Source: Streptomyces chartreusis (lineage in GTDB: Bacteria; Actinomycetota; Actinomycetes; Streptomycetales; Streptomycetaceae). Taken from it: DNA of 64,000 nucleotides. The notes under the pieces were generated by a model. The model was not told where the DNA came from. It saw nothing but the letters and a program-made list of their open reading frames with translations, and did no database searches. Position 1 is the first letter of the stretch. Each line of letters begins with the position of its first letter. The stretch spans positions 3,906,001 through 3,970,000 of the forward strand of contig NZ_CP023689.1 in the NCBI RefSeq assembly GCF_008704715.1. The letters are read 5' to 3'. Positions 48,966 to 57,690 of the stretch are shown here, one piece after another. Position numbers and translations under genes: made by a program.

Positions 48966-49610
48966 ATGAGTTACGGCGACCCGAACAACCCCTATGGACC
49001 CCCGCCCCAGCAACCGCCGGCCGCTCCCGGCTACGGCTACCCGCAGCAGGCTCCCGGAGTCCCGCCGCAGCAGGGCTACGGCTACCCGCAGCAGCCGGGA
49101 TACCCCGGTTACCCCGGTGGCAACCAGATGGTGCCGCAGTCGATGCCGGGCTTGCTCGTCACCGCCCGCGTGTTTCTGTTCATCATCTCGGCGGTCCAGA
49201 TCTTGGCGGGCCTCGCCTGGCTCTACGTTGCGGCCATCGCCAACGATGTCTCCGATGCCGCGGACGACCTGAGCTCCTCCTCCGACGACCCGTTCAGCGC
49301 GATCGGCGAGGGTGGCGACATCGCAGCAGGCGTTCTCGTACTCATCGCGCTCATCGCGCTCGGCCTCGCGGCGCTGTCCATCACCCTCGGTGTCAAGTTC
49401 AGCAAGGGCGGCCAGGGCATCCGGATCACCACGGTGGTCTACGGCGCGCTCGGCACAATCGTCGGGATCATCGGCCTGTTCGTCGGCCTCGACTCGGGTC
49501 TGGCCACAGCGGTCATCTTCCCGCTGCTGTGGGTCGTCTTCGGCGGCATCATCACCGCCGCTCCGGTGGTGGCGAGCGGCACGGCGTGGTTCAACCGCCC
49601 CCGCTACTGA
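48966..49610 (+). CDS. Proline/tyrosine-rich membrane protein
   Basis: A 214-residue protein with a 55-residue N-terminal region rich in Pro, Gly, Tyr and Gln (GYGYPQQ repeated), then four predicted transmembrane helices (LLVTARVFLFIISAVQILAGLAWLYVAAI; AAGVLVLIALIALGLAALSITLG; VVYGALGTIVGIIGLFVGLD; AVIFPLLWVVFGGIITAAPVV). Many actinobacterial proteins of this layout exist without known function. ATG 48966 follows GGAGGAAAG. The gene is divergent from folD and ends at a strong terminator. Confidence 0.82.
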   Translation: MSYGDPNNPYGPPPQQPPAAPGYGYPQQAPGVPPQQGYGYPQQPGYPGYPGGNQMVPQSMPGLLVTARVFLFIISAVQILAGLAWLYVAAIANDVSDAADDLSSSSDDPFSAIGEGGDIAAGVLVLIALIALGLAALSITLGVKFSKGGQGIRITTVVYGALGTIVGIIGLFVGLDSGLATAVIFPLLWVVFGGIITAAPVVASGTAWFNRPRY

Positions 49611-49628
49611 GCGCACTCAGGCACCCGG

Positions 49629-49671
49629 CTGGGCTGTGTCACCTCTCCACTCGAGAGGTGACACAGCCCAG
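49629..49671 (+). terminator. Strong terminator after the membrane protein gene
   Basis: A perfect 19-bp inverted repeat, CTGGGCTGTGTCACCTCTC and its reverse complement, with a 5-base loop. It starts 18 bases after the stop codon. Confidence 0.92.
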
Positions 49672-49733
49672 TCGGCATTTCAGGACATCTCGCCGAGGCC
49701 GGTAACTCGTTTCATATTAAAGGTAACTTGACG

Positions 49734-49739
49734 TATAAC
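49734..49739 (+). promoter_or_regulatory. Candidate -10 in an A/T-rich stretch
   Basis: TATAAC lies in an unusually A/T-rich patch (49709-49745) with TTCATA 17 bases upstream as a weak -35. GGTAACT occurs twice nearby (49701 and 49722). It would serve the secreted protein gene that follows. Confidence 0.4.
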
Positions 49740-49880
49740 TTTGGCCAGTGATTGGCTCCTGTTGCCGCCGCCTTGACCAGTGCGCGGCCGACGGCCGTAC
49801 GACCAACGGCTGTCGACACAGTTCAAGGGGACAGGGGCACCATCCGTAGGCCCCTCCCTGTGAAACGGGAGACCACACAC

Positions 49881-50855
49881 TTGAATATGTTCGCGCAGCG
49901 CAAGGTCCGCGCCGGCGTCCTGGCCGGGACGTCACTCCTCACCGCGGTCGCCATGCTCTCCACGGCTTCCCCCGCCCTCGCCGAGACGGCGAACTCGGCG
50001 GCAGCCAAGTCCGCGTCCGTGGTGGAACGAGCCACCGGCACAGGGGACCTGGCCCTGTCGACCGGCACACCGGACAGCGCGGGCCGCGCCATCACCAGCA
50101 CCGAGTCGGGCTCCGTGACGGTCACCGCGCCCACCGACTCGCTCGGCTACGTGGAGTCCACCGCGGGCGACGGCACCAAGTTCCGTCTCGACCTGCCCGA
50201 GACGAAGAAGGTCAACGGCGTCAAGGCCGGAGCGGGCACCATCGTCTACGAGGACGCTGCCGAATCGACCGACCTCGCGGTTCAACCGACCGCGGACGGC
50301 GGCGCCCGCACTCTGGTCACGCTCAAGGACAAGGCCGCACCGAACGAGTACCGCTTCGGTCTCGATCTTCCCTCCGGCACCGAGCTCCTGGAGGACGGTC
50401 AGGGCGGGTACCTGATCACCAGGACGGGCAGCAACGGCGCGGTCGTGGTGGGCTCGATCGACGCACCGTGGGCCAAGGACGCCACTGGAAAGGCCGTGCC
50501 GACCGCCTACCGCATCGAGGGCGGTTCGCTGGTCCAGAAGGTGACGACCACTGACGCGACGGCCTTCCCCGTGGTCGCGGACCCGAAGGTCAGTGTTGGC
50601 TGGAACGTCTACATCAAGTTCAGCAAGGCCGAGGTCAAGGCACTGAAGAGCAAGGTCGCTCACGCCGACACCTCTGTCGCGATGTGCGGTCTGCTCGTCA
50701 ACCCCGTGGCGTCAGTGGGGTGCGCCGTGCTTGGCGGCACGGTCATCAAGAAGATCCAGGGCGTGTGGGCGTACGCCGCCGCGCACGGGCGTTGCGTGGA
50801 GCTCAAGCTGACGTACACCGGCATGTTCGGCGACGTCAAGCACTACAAGTGCTGA
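49881..50855 (+). CDS. Secreted protein of unknown function
   Basis: A 324-residue exported protein. The signal peptide (QRKVRAGVLAGTSLLTAVAMLSTASPALAET) ends at a clear ALA-E site. The mature part has threonine/glycine-rich beta-like sequence (FRLDLPETKKVNG; YRFGLDLPSGTELL; TAFPVVADPKVSVGWNVYIKF) and ends in a Cys-containing region (AMCGLLVNPVASVGCAV; GRCVELKLTYTG; KHYKC). TTG 49881 is chosen because GGGAG lies nine bases upstream; ATG 49887 is six bases further on. No enzyme motif is recognised. Confidence 0.78.
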   Translation: MNMFAQRKVRAGVLAGTSLLTAVAMLSTASPALAETANSAAAKSASVVERATGTGDLALSTGTPDSAGRAITSTESGSVTVTAPTDSLGYVESTAGDGTKFRLDLPETKKVNGVKAGAGTIVYEDAAESTDLAVQPTADGGARTLVTLKDKAAPNEYRFGLDLPSGTELLEDGQGGYLITRTGSNGAVVVGSIDAPWAKDATGKAVPTAYRIEGGSLVQKVTTTDATAFPVVADPKVSVGWNVYIKFSKAEVKALKSKVAHADTSVAMCGLLVNPVASVGCAVLGGTVIKKIQGVWAYAAAHGRCVELKLTYTGMFGDVKHYKC

Positions 50856-50859
50856 TGTA

Positions 50860-50877
50860 ATCCCCGCAGTCGGGGAT
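50860..50877 (+). terminator. Short hairpin terminator
   Basis: ATCCCCG and CGGGGAT are perfect 7-bp arms around CAGT, 5 bases after the stop codon of the secreted protein gene. Confidence 0.6.
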
Positions 50878-50900
50878 AGGTTCACGCCAATAACTGCAAA

Positions 50901-50936
50901 GGGCCGTGTCTCACCTGTTCGAGGGGGGCACGGCCC
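50901..50936 (+). terminator. Second terminator hairpin
   Basis: GGGCCGTG (50901-50908) and CACGGCCC (50929-50936) form a perfect 8-bp stem before the next gene unit. Confidence 0.55.
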
Positions 50937-50990
50937 GGCTGCGTCGTCCTACTCTGACGTGGGTAGCCGTCAGGCACGGGGAGACGCACC

Positions 50991-51740
50991 TTGTACAGCA
51001 TCATCGTGGTACCTCCGCCGACCACGGAGGACGAGAACCGACGCAGCCAGCACCGGCTGGCGCCCGGCGAACGGCTGGGCTTCGGGCGGGCCGTTTCCGA
51101 CAACGACCTCACCATCCCGCACGACGGGGTGTCCCGCAGGGCCGGTGAGATCACCGCGCAGGGCGCCTTCTGGATACTGAGCAACCTCAGCCGGGAGCAG
51201 ACGTACGTCGTCGAGAACCCGGAAGGCGCGGGCGAGCACATCAAGGTGGGGCCGGGGCGGCTGGACGCGCCGATCCCGTTCGAGTTCTCGCGGATCGTGC
51301 TGCCCGCGGCCGGCGACCTGCTGGCGATCGAGGTGTGGGCGCCGCGCCACGACTACCTCAGTTCCGAGGGCAGCCCGGACGGGGCGACCACCGCCCCGGC
51401 CTTCTCGGTGGACCGTACGAAGCGGTACTTCGCCGTCCTCGCCGCCCTGTGCGAACCGCGCCTGCGCGGTGAACCGCACGCCGCGCTGCCCACCGTCGAC
51501 CAGGTCGTGGACCGGCTGCGCCCCAACTGGCCCGCGGCTTCGCGCACCTCGGTGCAGTGGAACATCGACTACCTCGCCGTGAAGCTGCGGCTCAAGCCCG
51601 GCCCGGAGACGGCGGACACCGGCCCGCGCCTGAACGGCAAGAAGGAGTCACTGGTGTCGCTGGCGCTCCGGTTCGATCTCGTACGGGAGGACGACCTGGT
51701 CGTGCTCCGGGAGACCGCGGCCGGCCGGGTCGCCCGGTGA
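50991..51740 (+). CDS. FHA-domain protein, first of two cassettes
   Basis: A 249-residue cytosolic protein. Residues ~20-115 form an FHA-like domain (LGFGRAVSDNDLTIPHDGVSRRAGEI; WILSNLSREQTYVVEN), which binds phosphothreonine peptides. Residues 140-240 contain a conserved winged-helix-like block (QWNIDYLAVKLRLK; NGKKESLVSLALRFDLVREDDL). The TTG start has GGGGAG upstream and aligns exactly with the ATG of the second copy (MxSIIVVP). It overlaps the following kinase gene by GTGA, so phosphorylated kinase and FHA protein probably act as a pair. Confidence 0.83.
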   Translation: MYSIIVVPPPTTEDENRRSQHRLAPGERLGFGRAVSDNDLTIPHDGVSRRAGEITAQGAFWILSNLSREQTYVVENPEGAGEHIKVGPGRLDAPIPFEFSRIVLPAAGDLLAIEVWAPRHDYLSSEGSPDGATTAPAFSVDRTKRYFAVLAALCEPRLRGEPHAALPTVDQVVDRLRPNWPAASRTSVQWNIDYLAVKLRLKPGPETADTGPRLNGKKESLVSLALRFDLVREDDLVVLRETAAGRVAR

Positions 51741-53308
51741 CCGAGCCCTACGCCGTGCCGGTGCCCAGGGGGTACCGGGTGGGCGAGTGGGAGGTGCGGG
51801 AGCCGATCGCCACGGGCGCGTTCGGGAGTGTGTACGAGGCCAGACGCACCGGGGACGCCGAGGACCTGCCGAGGACCGCGGCCCTGAAGTTCCTGCCCAC
51901 CGGCACCGGAACGCCCCGCCAGCTCACCCACCTGCGCGAACTCGTCGAGCGCGAGGTCGAGTTGCACCGCCGGCTGAAGCAGCCGCGGCTGATCCGGATG
52001 TACGACACCCTCGTCGTCGACGACCCGGCCCGCCCTCCGCTCGACGGCGCCACCGTCCTCGTACTGGAGAAGGCGGAGGGCTCCCTGGCCACGCTGCTGG
52101 CGGCGGACCCGCGCCCCGCCGCCGGTCCCGTCCTGCTCGCGCAGATCTGCGAGGGGCTGGCGCAGCTGCATCACGCGGGCTGGGTGCACGGGGACCTCAA
52201 ACCGGCCAATGTGCTGCTGATGGCGGACGGTTCGGCCCGGCTCGCGGACTTCAACATGGCAGCCGAGCTGGAGGGCACGCACGCGTACACGCCCGCGTTC
52301 TCCACGCCCGACTACACCCCGCCGGAGCTGTTGTGGTCGGAGATCGGGGAGCGGGGCCGCCGTATCCGCCCGTCGGCGGACGTCTGGGCCTTCGGGGTCC
52401 TCGCGCATCTGCTGCTGACCGGCTCCTTCCCGCTGCCCGGCGGCACCCCGACGGCCCGTCGCGACGCGGCCGCCGCCTATGCGCGCGGCACCGACGACCT
52501 GCGGCTGTCCCCCGAACTGCCGGACGTGTGGCGGGAGATCGTCCGTGACTGTCTGACCCGTACGCACGAGGACCGCGTCGGCACCCAGGACCTGCTGCGC
52601 CGCGTCGAGGCCGCCGCCGGCACGGGCCGTTCGCCACGCCTGCCCCGGGCCCTCCTGTCGCGCCGCCGCTCCCGCCGAACGTCGGCGCTGGCCGCCGCGA
52701 GCGCCGTGATCGCGGTGTCCGCCCTCGGGTACGGCATCAGCAGCTGGGCGGACGGCGGCGGCAGCGGCGGGACGCCGGGCGGCGAGAACACGAAGGTCAC
52801 GGCCGCCACGTACGGCGCCGCCGAACTCCGTACCGACAAGGGCGTCCCGGTGTCCTACCGGCGTCTCATCGTCGACTCGGCCCACGACTGTGTCCGGCCG
52901 CAGGTCACGCCCGCGCTGATCGCCGCCCTGCTGAAGGCGGAGAGCAACTTCGACCCGGACCTGTCCGATCCGTCGGCGGGCAAGGAGGGCGAGTACGGCA
53001 TCGCCCGCTGGACGCCGAGCCTGCTGCGCTGGTGGATCCGCTCGGACGGCGTGCCCGCGGAGGCGACACCCCGGCCGCCCCTCACGCCGGCCGAGTCCAT
53101 CCCGGCCGTGGGCCGCTACCTCTGCTACATGGAACCGCTGCTGCACAAGACCGGCCTGTCCGGCGACCGCCAGGTGCTGCTGGCGGCCGCCTACCGCACG
53201 TCGACCAAGGTCGTGAACAACGCGGGTGGGGTTCCCCCGAAGTACAGCGACTACGCCACCCGCGTCGCCCACTACCTCAAGGAGTACACGCCGCCCGGGA
53301 AGAAGTGA
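51737..53308 (+). CDS. Ser/Thr protein kinase with lysozyme-like extracellular domain
   Basis: A 523-residue membrane kinase. Kinase domain ~15-290: GAFGSVYE loop, Lys 51 in ALKFLP, catalytic loop HGDLKPANVLL (Gly replaces Arg of HRD; Asp kept), and DFN in place of DFG (171-173). One transmembrane helix lies at about 316-336 (TSALAAASAVIAVSALGYGIS). The outside part (~370-520) is an SLT/lysozyme-like fold: TPALIAALLKAESNFDPDLSD with the expected catalytic Glu (402), then YGIARWTPSLLRWW. It may sense or cut peptidoglycan. The GTG overlaps the FHA gene stop codon. Confidence 0.85.
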   Translation: MTEPYAVPVPRGYRVGEWEVREPIATGAFGSVYEARRTGDAEDLPRTAALKFLPTGTGTPRQLTHLRELVEREVELHRRLKQPRLIRMYDTLVVDDPARPPLDGATVLVLEKAEGSLATLLAADPRPAAGPVLLAQICEGLAQLHHAGWVHGDLKPANVLLMADGSARLADFNMAAELEGTHAYTPAFSTPDYTPPELLWSEIGERGRRIRPSADVWAFGVLAHLLLTGSFPLPGGTPTARRDAAAAYARGTDDLRLSPELPDVWREIVRDCLTRTHEDRVGTQDLLRRVEAAAGTGRSPRLPRALLSRRRSRRTSALAAASAVIAVSALGYGISSWADGGGSGGTPGGENTKVTAATYGAAELRTDKGVPVSYRRLIVDSAHDCVRPQVTPALIAALLKAESNFDPDLSDPSAGKEGEYGIARWTPSLLRWWIRSDGVPAEATPRPPLTPAESIPAVGRYLCYMEPLLHKTGLSGDRQVLLAAAYRTSTKVVNNAGGVPPKYSDYATRVAHYLKEYTPPGKK

Positions 53309-53415
53309 CCCTGAGAGGTCCGAGGTACCGCTCGCACGGAAACCGGCGTCACGGTGGTCGTGTCCCCCCACGGGACGATCCCGGGCTCGCGCTCCTCCTG
53401 CCGACCGCGACCGGG

Positions 53416-53451
53416 CGGCCTCCGGCTTCCTCGGGGGAGAGCCGGAGGCCG
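53416..53451 (+). terminator. Terminator after the first kinase cassette
   Basis: A perfect 12-bp inverted repeat, CGGCCTCCGGCT with AGCCGGAGGCCG, and a 12-base loop. It lies 108 bases after the kinase stop codon and separates the two cassettes. Confidence 0.85.
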
Positions 53452-53560
53452 TTGTCCCTCGACAACACGCCGATTTTTGCCTGCCCTTGGGCTTTCCTCG
53501 CCCGCGCTTTCTACCCTGGCCCCAGATTCCGCAGGGGGCGAGTCGGGGGAGGAAGCCGCC

Positions 53561-54304
53561 ATGCACAGCATCATCGTCGTGCCCATGGAAAGCGCGTGCC
53601 CGGACGATCACTTTCACCTCGACCCCGGTGACGCGCTGCGCTTCGGCCGTACGGCACGCCCGCGTGGCCCGCACCTGACCATCGCTCACGAGGGCGTCTC
53701 CCGCGAGGCGGGCGAGATCACCGCCGCGGGCGCCTACTGGCGGCTCAGCAATCTGAGCGGGGCGCAGACGTACGTCGTCGAGAACCCGGAAGGCGCCGGC
53801 GAGCACATCAAGGTGCCGCCGGGCCGGCTCGACGCCCCCGTTCCCTTCGAGTTCTCGCGCGTGGTCCTGCCGGCCGGAAGCGATCTGCTGAGCTTCGACG
53901 TCTGGGCCCCGCGCCACGACTATCTGGACCGGCCCGGCCCCAGGGCCGGAGCACCCACCGCGTCCGCGTTCCCGCTCGACCGCGGCAAACGGTACTTCCA
54001 GGTCCTGGTCGCCCTGTGCGCGTCCCGACTGCGGGGTGAGCCGCACGCCGCGCTGCCCACGGCCGAGGAACTCGTGGAGCGGCTCCGGCCGTTCTGGCCG
54101 TCGGTCTCCCCCGCTTCCGTGGCGTGGAACATCGACTACCTGGCGGTCAAGCTGCGCCTCAAACCGGCTCCGGACTCGGTGCCGGGCGGCGGTCCCCGCC
54201 TCAACGGCAAGAAGGAACGGCTGGTCTCCCTGGCCCTGCGCTTCGACCTGGTACGGGAGGACGATCTGACGCTGCTGACCGGGAAGTCCGGGGCCGCCCG
54301 ATGA
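53561..54304 (+). CDS. FHA-domain protein, second cassette
   Basis: A 247-residue paralogue of the first FHA protein, alignable end to end (GAGEHIKV, GRLDAP and PFEFSR blocks, and the WNIDYLAVKLRLKP block are shared). FHA features: LRFGRTARPRGPHLTIAHEGVSREAGEI. The ATG has GGGGGAGGAAG upstream. It overlaps the second kinase gene by ATGA. The high similarity to the first copy shows a tandem duplication of the whole FHA-kinase unit. Confidence 0.83.
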   Translation: MHSIIVVPMESACPDDHFHLDPGDALRFGRTARPRGPHLTIAHEGVSREAGEITAAGAYWRLSNLSGAQTYVVENPEGAGEHIKVPPGRLDAPVPFEFSRVVLPAGSDLLSFDVWAPRHDYLDRPGPRAGAPTASAFPLDRGKRYFQVLVALCASRLRGEPHAALPTAEELVERLRPFWPSVSPASVAWNIDYLAVKLRLKPAPDSVPGGGPRLNGKKERLVSLALRFDLVREDDLTLLTGKSGAAR

Positions 54305-55680
54305 GCGCCGAGTCGTCGTACTCCGTGCGGGTACCGCGGGGCTATCGCGTCGGTGCGTGGGAGATCGTGGAGCCCATCGCGTCCGGTGCCTTCGGGAGCG
54401 TCTACGCCGCCCGGTGCGCCGAGCCCGCCGAGGGCCTCCCGGCCGAGGCCGCGCTGAAGTTCCTGCCGACCGGCACGCAGACCCCACGCCAACTACGGCA
54501 TCTGCGCGAACTCGCCGAGCGCGAGACGGAGTTGTTGCGCCGGCTGCGGCGTCCGCGCCTGATCAGGATGTACGAGGCGCTCACGGTCGACGATGCCGGA
54601 CGTCCGGGCCTCGACGGCGCCACGGTCCTCGTACTGGAACGCGCCGAGGGCTCCCTCGACCAGCTGCTGGACCGGCTGTCGGCCCGGCGCGGCGCACCGG
54701 CCGACCACGCGGTGGCCGTCCCGGGCGGGCCGTCCCTGGTCGCCCAGATCTGCGAGGGGGTCGCCCATCTGCACCACGCGGGCTGGGTGCACGGGGATCT
54801 CAAGCCGGCCAACGTGCTGCTGATGGCGGACGGTTCGGTCCGGCTCGCGGACTTCAACCTGGCGGCCGAGCTGGACGGCACCCACGCCTACTCCCCCGCG
54901 TTCACGACCTCCGACTACAGCCCGCCCGAACTCCTGTGGGCCGAGGTCGGCGAGCGCGGCCACCAGACCCGCCCCACCGCCGACATCTGGGCCTTCGGCA
55001 TCCTCGCCCACCTGGTGCTGACCGGCAGCCCGCCGTTCCCCGGGGCGAACCCCACGGCCCGCCGGGAAGCTGTACAGCGTTACGCGAAGGGCCGGGACGA
55101 GCTGCGTCTGTCGCCCGAACTCCCGGACGTCTGGCGGCAGATCGTCACCGACTGCCTCGCGCCCACGCACGCCGACCGGGCACCGCACTCCGCGCAGAGC
55201 CTGCTGCGCCGGGTCGAGGCCGCGGCCGGGGCGGCACGCTCCCCGCGGCTGCCCCGGCTCAAGCCGAGACGCGGCCCCCATCCGGCCGTCCTCTGGTCGC
55301 TTCTGGCGGTAGCCGCGGTGTCGCTGGCCACGGCCGGTCTCCTCGCCCTGCGCGAGCCCGCGCCTCAGGGGTACGCACGCTGCGACCAGGGCGACGTCTG
55401 CTTCTTCACACGGCCGGACGGACAGGGCGAGATGTGCGCCTGGTACGAGTACGACGACGACTGGGTCGGCGGCATCGTGACCTGCGACTGGGCGAAGACC
55501 ACCCGGCCCAGGTCGGCCTTCAACAACGGCTACGTCGGGGATCCGCACCACGACGTCAGGCTCTTCCGCGAGGCCGGCCGGAAGACGCCGTTCGGCTGCG
55601 TCCAGGAACTCCAGAAGGTCAACTTCCCCGATCCCGGCGGCCTGGTGATCCGCTCTCATGAATGGGTGCGCTCCTGCTGA
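54301..55680 (+). CDS. Ser/Thr protein kinase with I36/crystallin-like extracellular domain
   Basis: A 459-residue membrane kinase, paralogue of the first. Kinase domain ~15-300 with Lys 53, HGDLKPANVLL (164 onward) and DFN at 184-186, so the same DFG change is present. One transmembrane helix at about 325-348 (VLWSLLAVAAVSLATAGLLAL). The exterior part differs completely from the first kinase: a peptidase-inhibitor-I36/beta-gamma-crystallin-like domain (CDQGDVCFFTRPDGQGEMCAWY; SAFNNGY; RSHEWVRSC). The ATG overlaps the FHA gene stop codon. Confidence 0.85.
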   Translation: MSAESSYSVRVPRGYRVGAWEIVEPIASGAFGSVYAARCAEPAEGLPAEAALKFLPTGTQTPRQLRHLRELAERETELLRRLRRPRLIRMYEALTVDDAGRPGLDGATVLVLERAEGSLDQLLDRLSARRGAPADHAVAVPGGPSLVAQICEGVAHLHHAGWVHGDLKPANVLLMADGSVRLADFNLAAELDGTHAYSPAFTTSDYSPPELLWAEVGERGHQTRPTADIWAFGILAHLVLTGSPPFPGANPTARREAVQRYAKGRDELRLSPELPDVWRQIVTDCLAPTHADRAPHSAQSLLRRVEAAAGAARSPRLPRLKPRRGPHPAVLWSLLAVAAVSLATAGLLALREPAPQGYARCDQGDVCFFTRPDGQGEMCAWYEYDDDWVGGIVTCDWAKTTRPRSAFNNGYVGDPHHDVRLFREAGRKTPFGCVQELQKVNFPDPGGLVIRSHEWVRSC

Positions 55681-55807
55681 ACCGGCGGTCGTGGTGCCGG
55701 TCGCCCCTACAACTTTCGAGGTTCCCCCATCCCGACCGGCACCGGATGGTTGGTGAGTCCGCAACGAGGTGCGGCCGAAGAACACGAACGACAACGGGGA
55801 GACGCAG

Positions 55808-56398
55808 ATGAAGACCACGGACCCGGCCCGACGTCGCGGGGCGGCCGTCGCCCTCGCGGCCGGCGCGCTCGCCCTCTCCTTCGGCGTGGAGTCCACCGCC
55901 GTGGCCGACGAGGTCTCGGCGACCGCCAAGCCCAAGTTCCAGATGCCGTTCGCCTGCGGCACGCACTGGCGGCTCGACACCTACGACAGCGGCCACAACC
56001 CGGCGCTGGACATCGTGGTGAAGGGGAACACGGGATCGTCCGGCAAGAACGTGCTGGCCGGTTACAAGGGCAAGGTGGCCCGCACCTTCTGGGACCGCGG
56101 TGCCGGCAACGTCATCGTCATCAACCACGGCAGCGGCTGGTACACCGCGTACTACCACCTCAGGGACAGCCACGACAGGTACGTCCAGGAGGGCGACAAC
56201 GTCGTCGCGGGGACCAGGATCGGCCACATCGGCGCGACGGGCGCCAACAGCGGTGGCTGGGCGCACCTGCACTACGAGCAGCGTTACAAGGCGAACGGCA
56301 TCCCGACCGAGGCCGACCGTGAGGCCGTGCACTTCAACGGCACGAAGTACTCGGGCACGGGCGAGACATGGAAGGACGTCGTCAGCAACAACTGCTAG
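55808..56398 (+). CDS. Secreted M23-type peptidase
   Basis: A 196-residue exported protein. After a signal peptide (AAVALAAGALALSFGVESTAVADE) comes an M23 peptidase domain: GHNPALDIV (first metal His and Asp region), VIVINHGSGWYTAYYHL, and GWAHLHYEQ with the HxH motif. The metal-binding set therefore looks present, with a slightly longer HxxxxD spacing than the classic HxxxD. The likely substrate is peptide bridges of peptidoglycan. ATG 55808 follows GGGGAG. It lies downstream of the second kinase. Confidence 0.85.
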   Translation: MKTTDPARRRGAAVALAAGALALSFGVESTAVADEVSATAKPKFQMPFACGTHWRLDTYDSGHNPALDIVVKGNTGSSGKNVLAGYKGKVARTFWDRGAGNVIVINHGSGWYTAYYHLRDSHDRYVQEGDNVVAGTRIGHIGATGANSGGWAHLHYEQRYKANGIPTEADREAVHFNGTKYSGTGETWKDVVSNNC

Positions 56399-56529
56399 GG
56401 CCCGGCAACTGCGGGTGGTTGAAGCGTGCTTGTTTATTGCAGTGATCTCGGCCGCGGTCGGAGGGAAGATACACGCACCCGCACATGCAGCGGATCGCCG
56501 CGCATGCCGCAGACAAGGAAGGCTCCCAC

Positions 56530-57129
56530 GTGAGACCCACCCGTGCCGCCCTGACCCTCGTGGCCACCGCCCTGGCCCCGGCCCTCCTGCTGGCCGCCCC
56601 GGCCTTCGCCGCCGGCTCGGCGCCGTCGCCCGCCACCGCCGTGGCGACGGCCGCCGCGGCCGGCTCCGGCGTCGACGACATGTCCGACGACGACGTCCGA
56701 GTCGCGATCATGCGCATCATCGGCGACCCGAACACGGGCAGGGCCGTGTACGCCGCAGCGCAGAAGGCCATGGACGGCACCATCGAGGACCAGCGGTACT
56801 TCCTGGAGACGGGCCGCTGGATCGCCCAGGCCGAGGACGACCGGGTCGCGATCGCCCGCATCCTCGGCACGGCCGACCCGAAGACCGACAAGGCGGTCAT
56901 CAGGGAGGCCAACAAGGCCCTCGACACCAACACCCCGCAGGCGTTGCGCGCGTTCCTGGAGACCGGGTACCGCCTGGCCCGGGCCGAGGACGACCGCGTC
57001 CGCGTCGCCCGCATCCTGGCCGACCCGACGATCAGCGACGCGCTCCGGGCGGCGGCGGAAGACGCCATCGACGGAACGCCGGAGGAACTGCGGTACTTCC
57101 TGGAGGTCGGGCAGTACGAGACCGCATAG
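56530..57129 (+). CDS. Secreted ALF-repeat protein
   Basis: A 199-residue exported protein. The signal peptide (TLVATALAPALLLAAPAFAA) is followed by three helical units of the ALF-repeat type, each with a D-DRVxxARIL...ALDT/DGTxExxRxFLETG pattern (for example IEDQRYFLETGRWIAQAEDDRVAIARIL). ALF repeats are short actinobacterial helical repeats of unknown function. The GTG has AAGGAAGG upstream, and the gene ends at a strong terminator. Confidence 0.8.
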   Translation: MRPTRAALTLVATALAPALLLAAPAFAAGSAPSPATAVATAAAAGSGVDDMSDDDVRVAIMRIIGDPNTGRAVYAAAQKAMDGTIEDQRYFLETGRWIAQAEDDRVAIARILGTADPKTDKAVIREANKALDTNTPQALRAFLETGYRLARAEDDRVRVARILADPTISDALRAAAEDAIDGTPEELRYFLEVGQYETA

Positions 57130-57144
57130 AGAAGCTCCACGAAG

Positions 57145-57184
57145 AGGGCCCGGGCACGGGTGGGAACACCGGTGCCCGGGCCCT
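57145..57184 (+). terminator. Terminator after the ALF-repeat gene
   Basis: AGGGCCCGGGCACGGGTG and CACCGGTGCCCGGGCCCT form an 18-bp stem with one mismatch and the loop GGAA. It lies 16 bases after the stop codon. Confidence 0.88.
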
Positions 57185-57281
57185 TCGGGGTCCGGGAGCC
57201 CGACCCTGAAATGTTTGAGGTACCGCTGGTCACGGCCTTGATCCAGGGTGATGTCGAGGACATCGACCAGGAGGTAGATCC

Positions 57282-57689
57282 ATGAAGCGAGTACGAGCAC
57301 CGCGTACCAAGGCCGGCCTCGTCACGGGAGTGACGCTCCTCGCGGGGCTGGGCCTCGGCGTCACCACCGCACCGGTGCAGGCGGCCGAACCCAGCGCCTA
57401 CAGCTGCCCCTCGGGGGACATCTGCTTCTACTCGAACGACGACGGCACCGGCGACCGGTGCAACTGGGACGGGAACGACAGCGACTGGCGCAACGGAGCC
57501 ATCAGGTGCTCGTGGTCCGCGGACAAGAACGTGCGGTCCGTCTTCAACAACGGCACCAGCGGGATGGCCGTCGTCTACTACAGCGGCGCCAATTACGAGA
57601 CCCGCAAGGGCTGCACCACGAAGGGCAAGAAGGGCAACTTGGCGGGCACGTACAAGCTGCGGTCCCACAAGTGGGTGTCGGGCTGCTGA
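57282..57689 (+). CDS. Secreted I36/crystallin-like protein
   Basis: A 135-residue exported protein. The signal peptide ends at VQA-A. The mature domain is of the peptidase-inhibitor-I36/beta-gamma-crystallin type: CPSGDICFYSNDDGTGDRCNW, DSDWRNGAIRCSW, RSVFNNGTSG and LRSHKWVSGC. It aligns along its length with the exterior domain of the second FHA-linked kinase. Six cysteines suggest disulphides. The ATG has AGGAGG upstream. Confidence 0.83.
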   Translation: MKRVRAPRTKAGLVTGVTLLAGLGLGVTTAPVQAAEPSAYSCPSGDICFYSNDDGTGDRCNWDGNDSDWRNGAIRCSWSADKNVRSVFNNGTSGMAVVYYSGANYETRKGCTTKGKKGNLAGTYKLRSHKWVSGC

Positions 57690-57690
57690 C

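Noticed and set aside
52247..54858. FHA-linked kinases called as pseudokinases
   Set aside because: The ATP-binding Lys and catalytic Asp are both present; only the Gly of DFG and the Arg of HRD are changed, so activity cannot be excluded.
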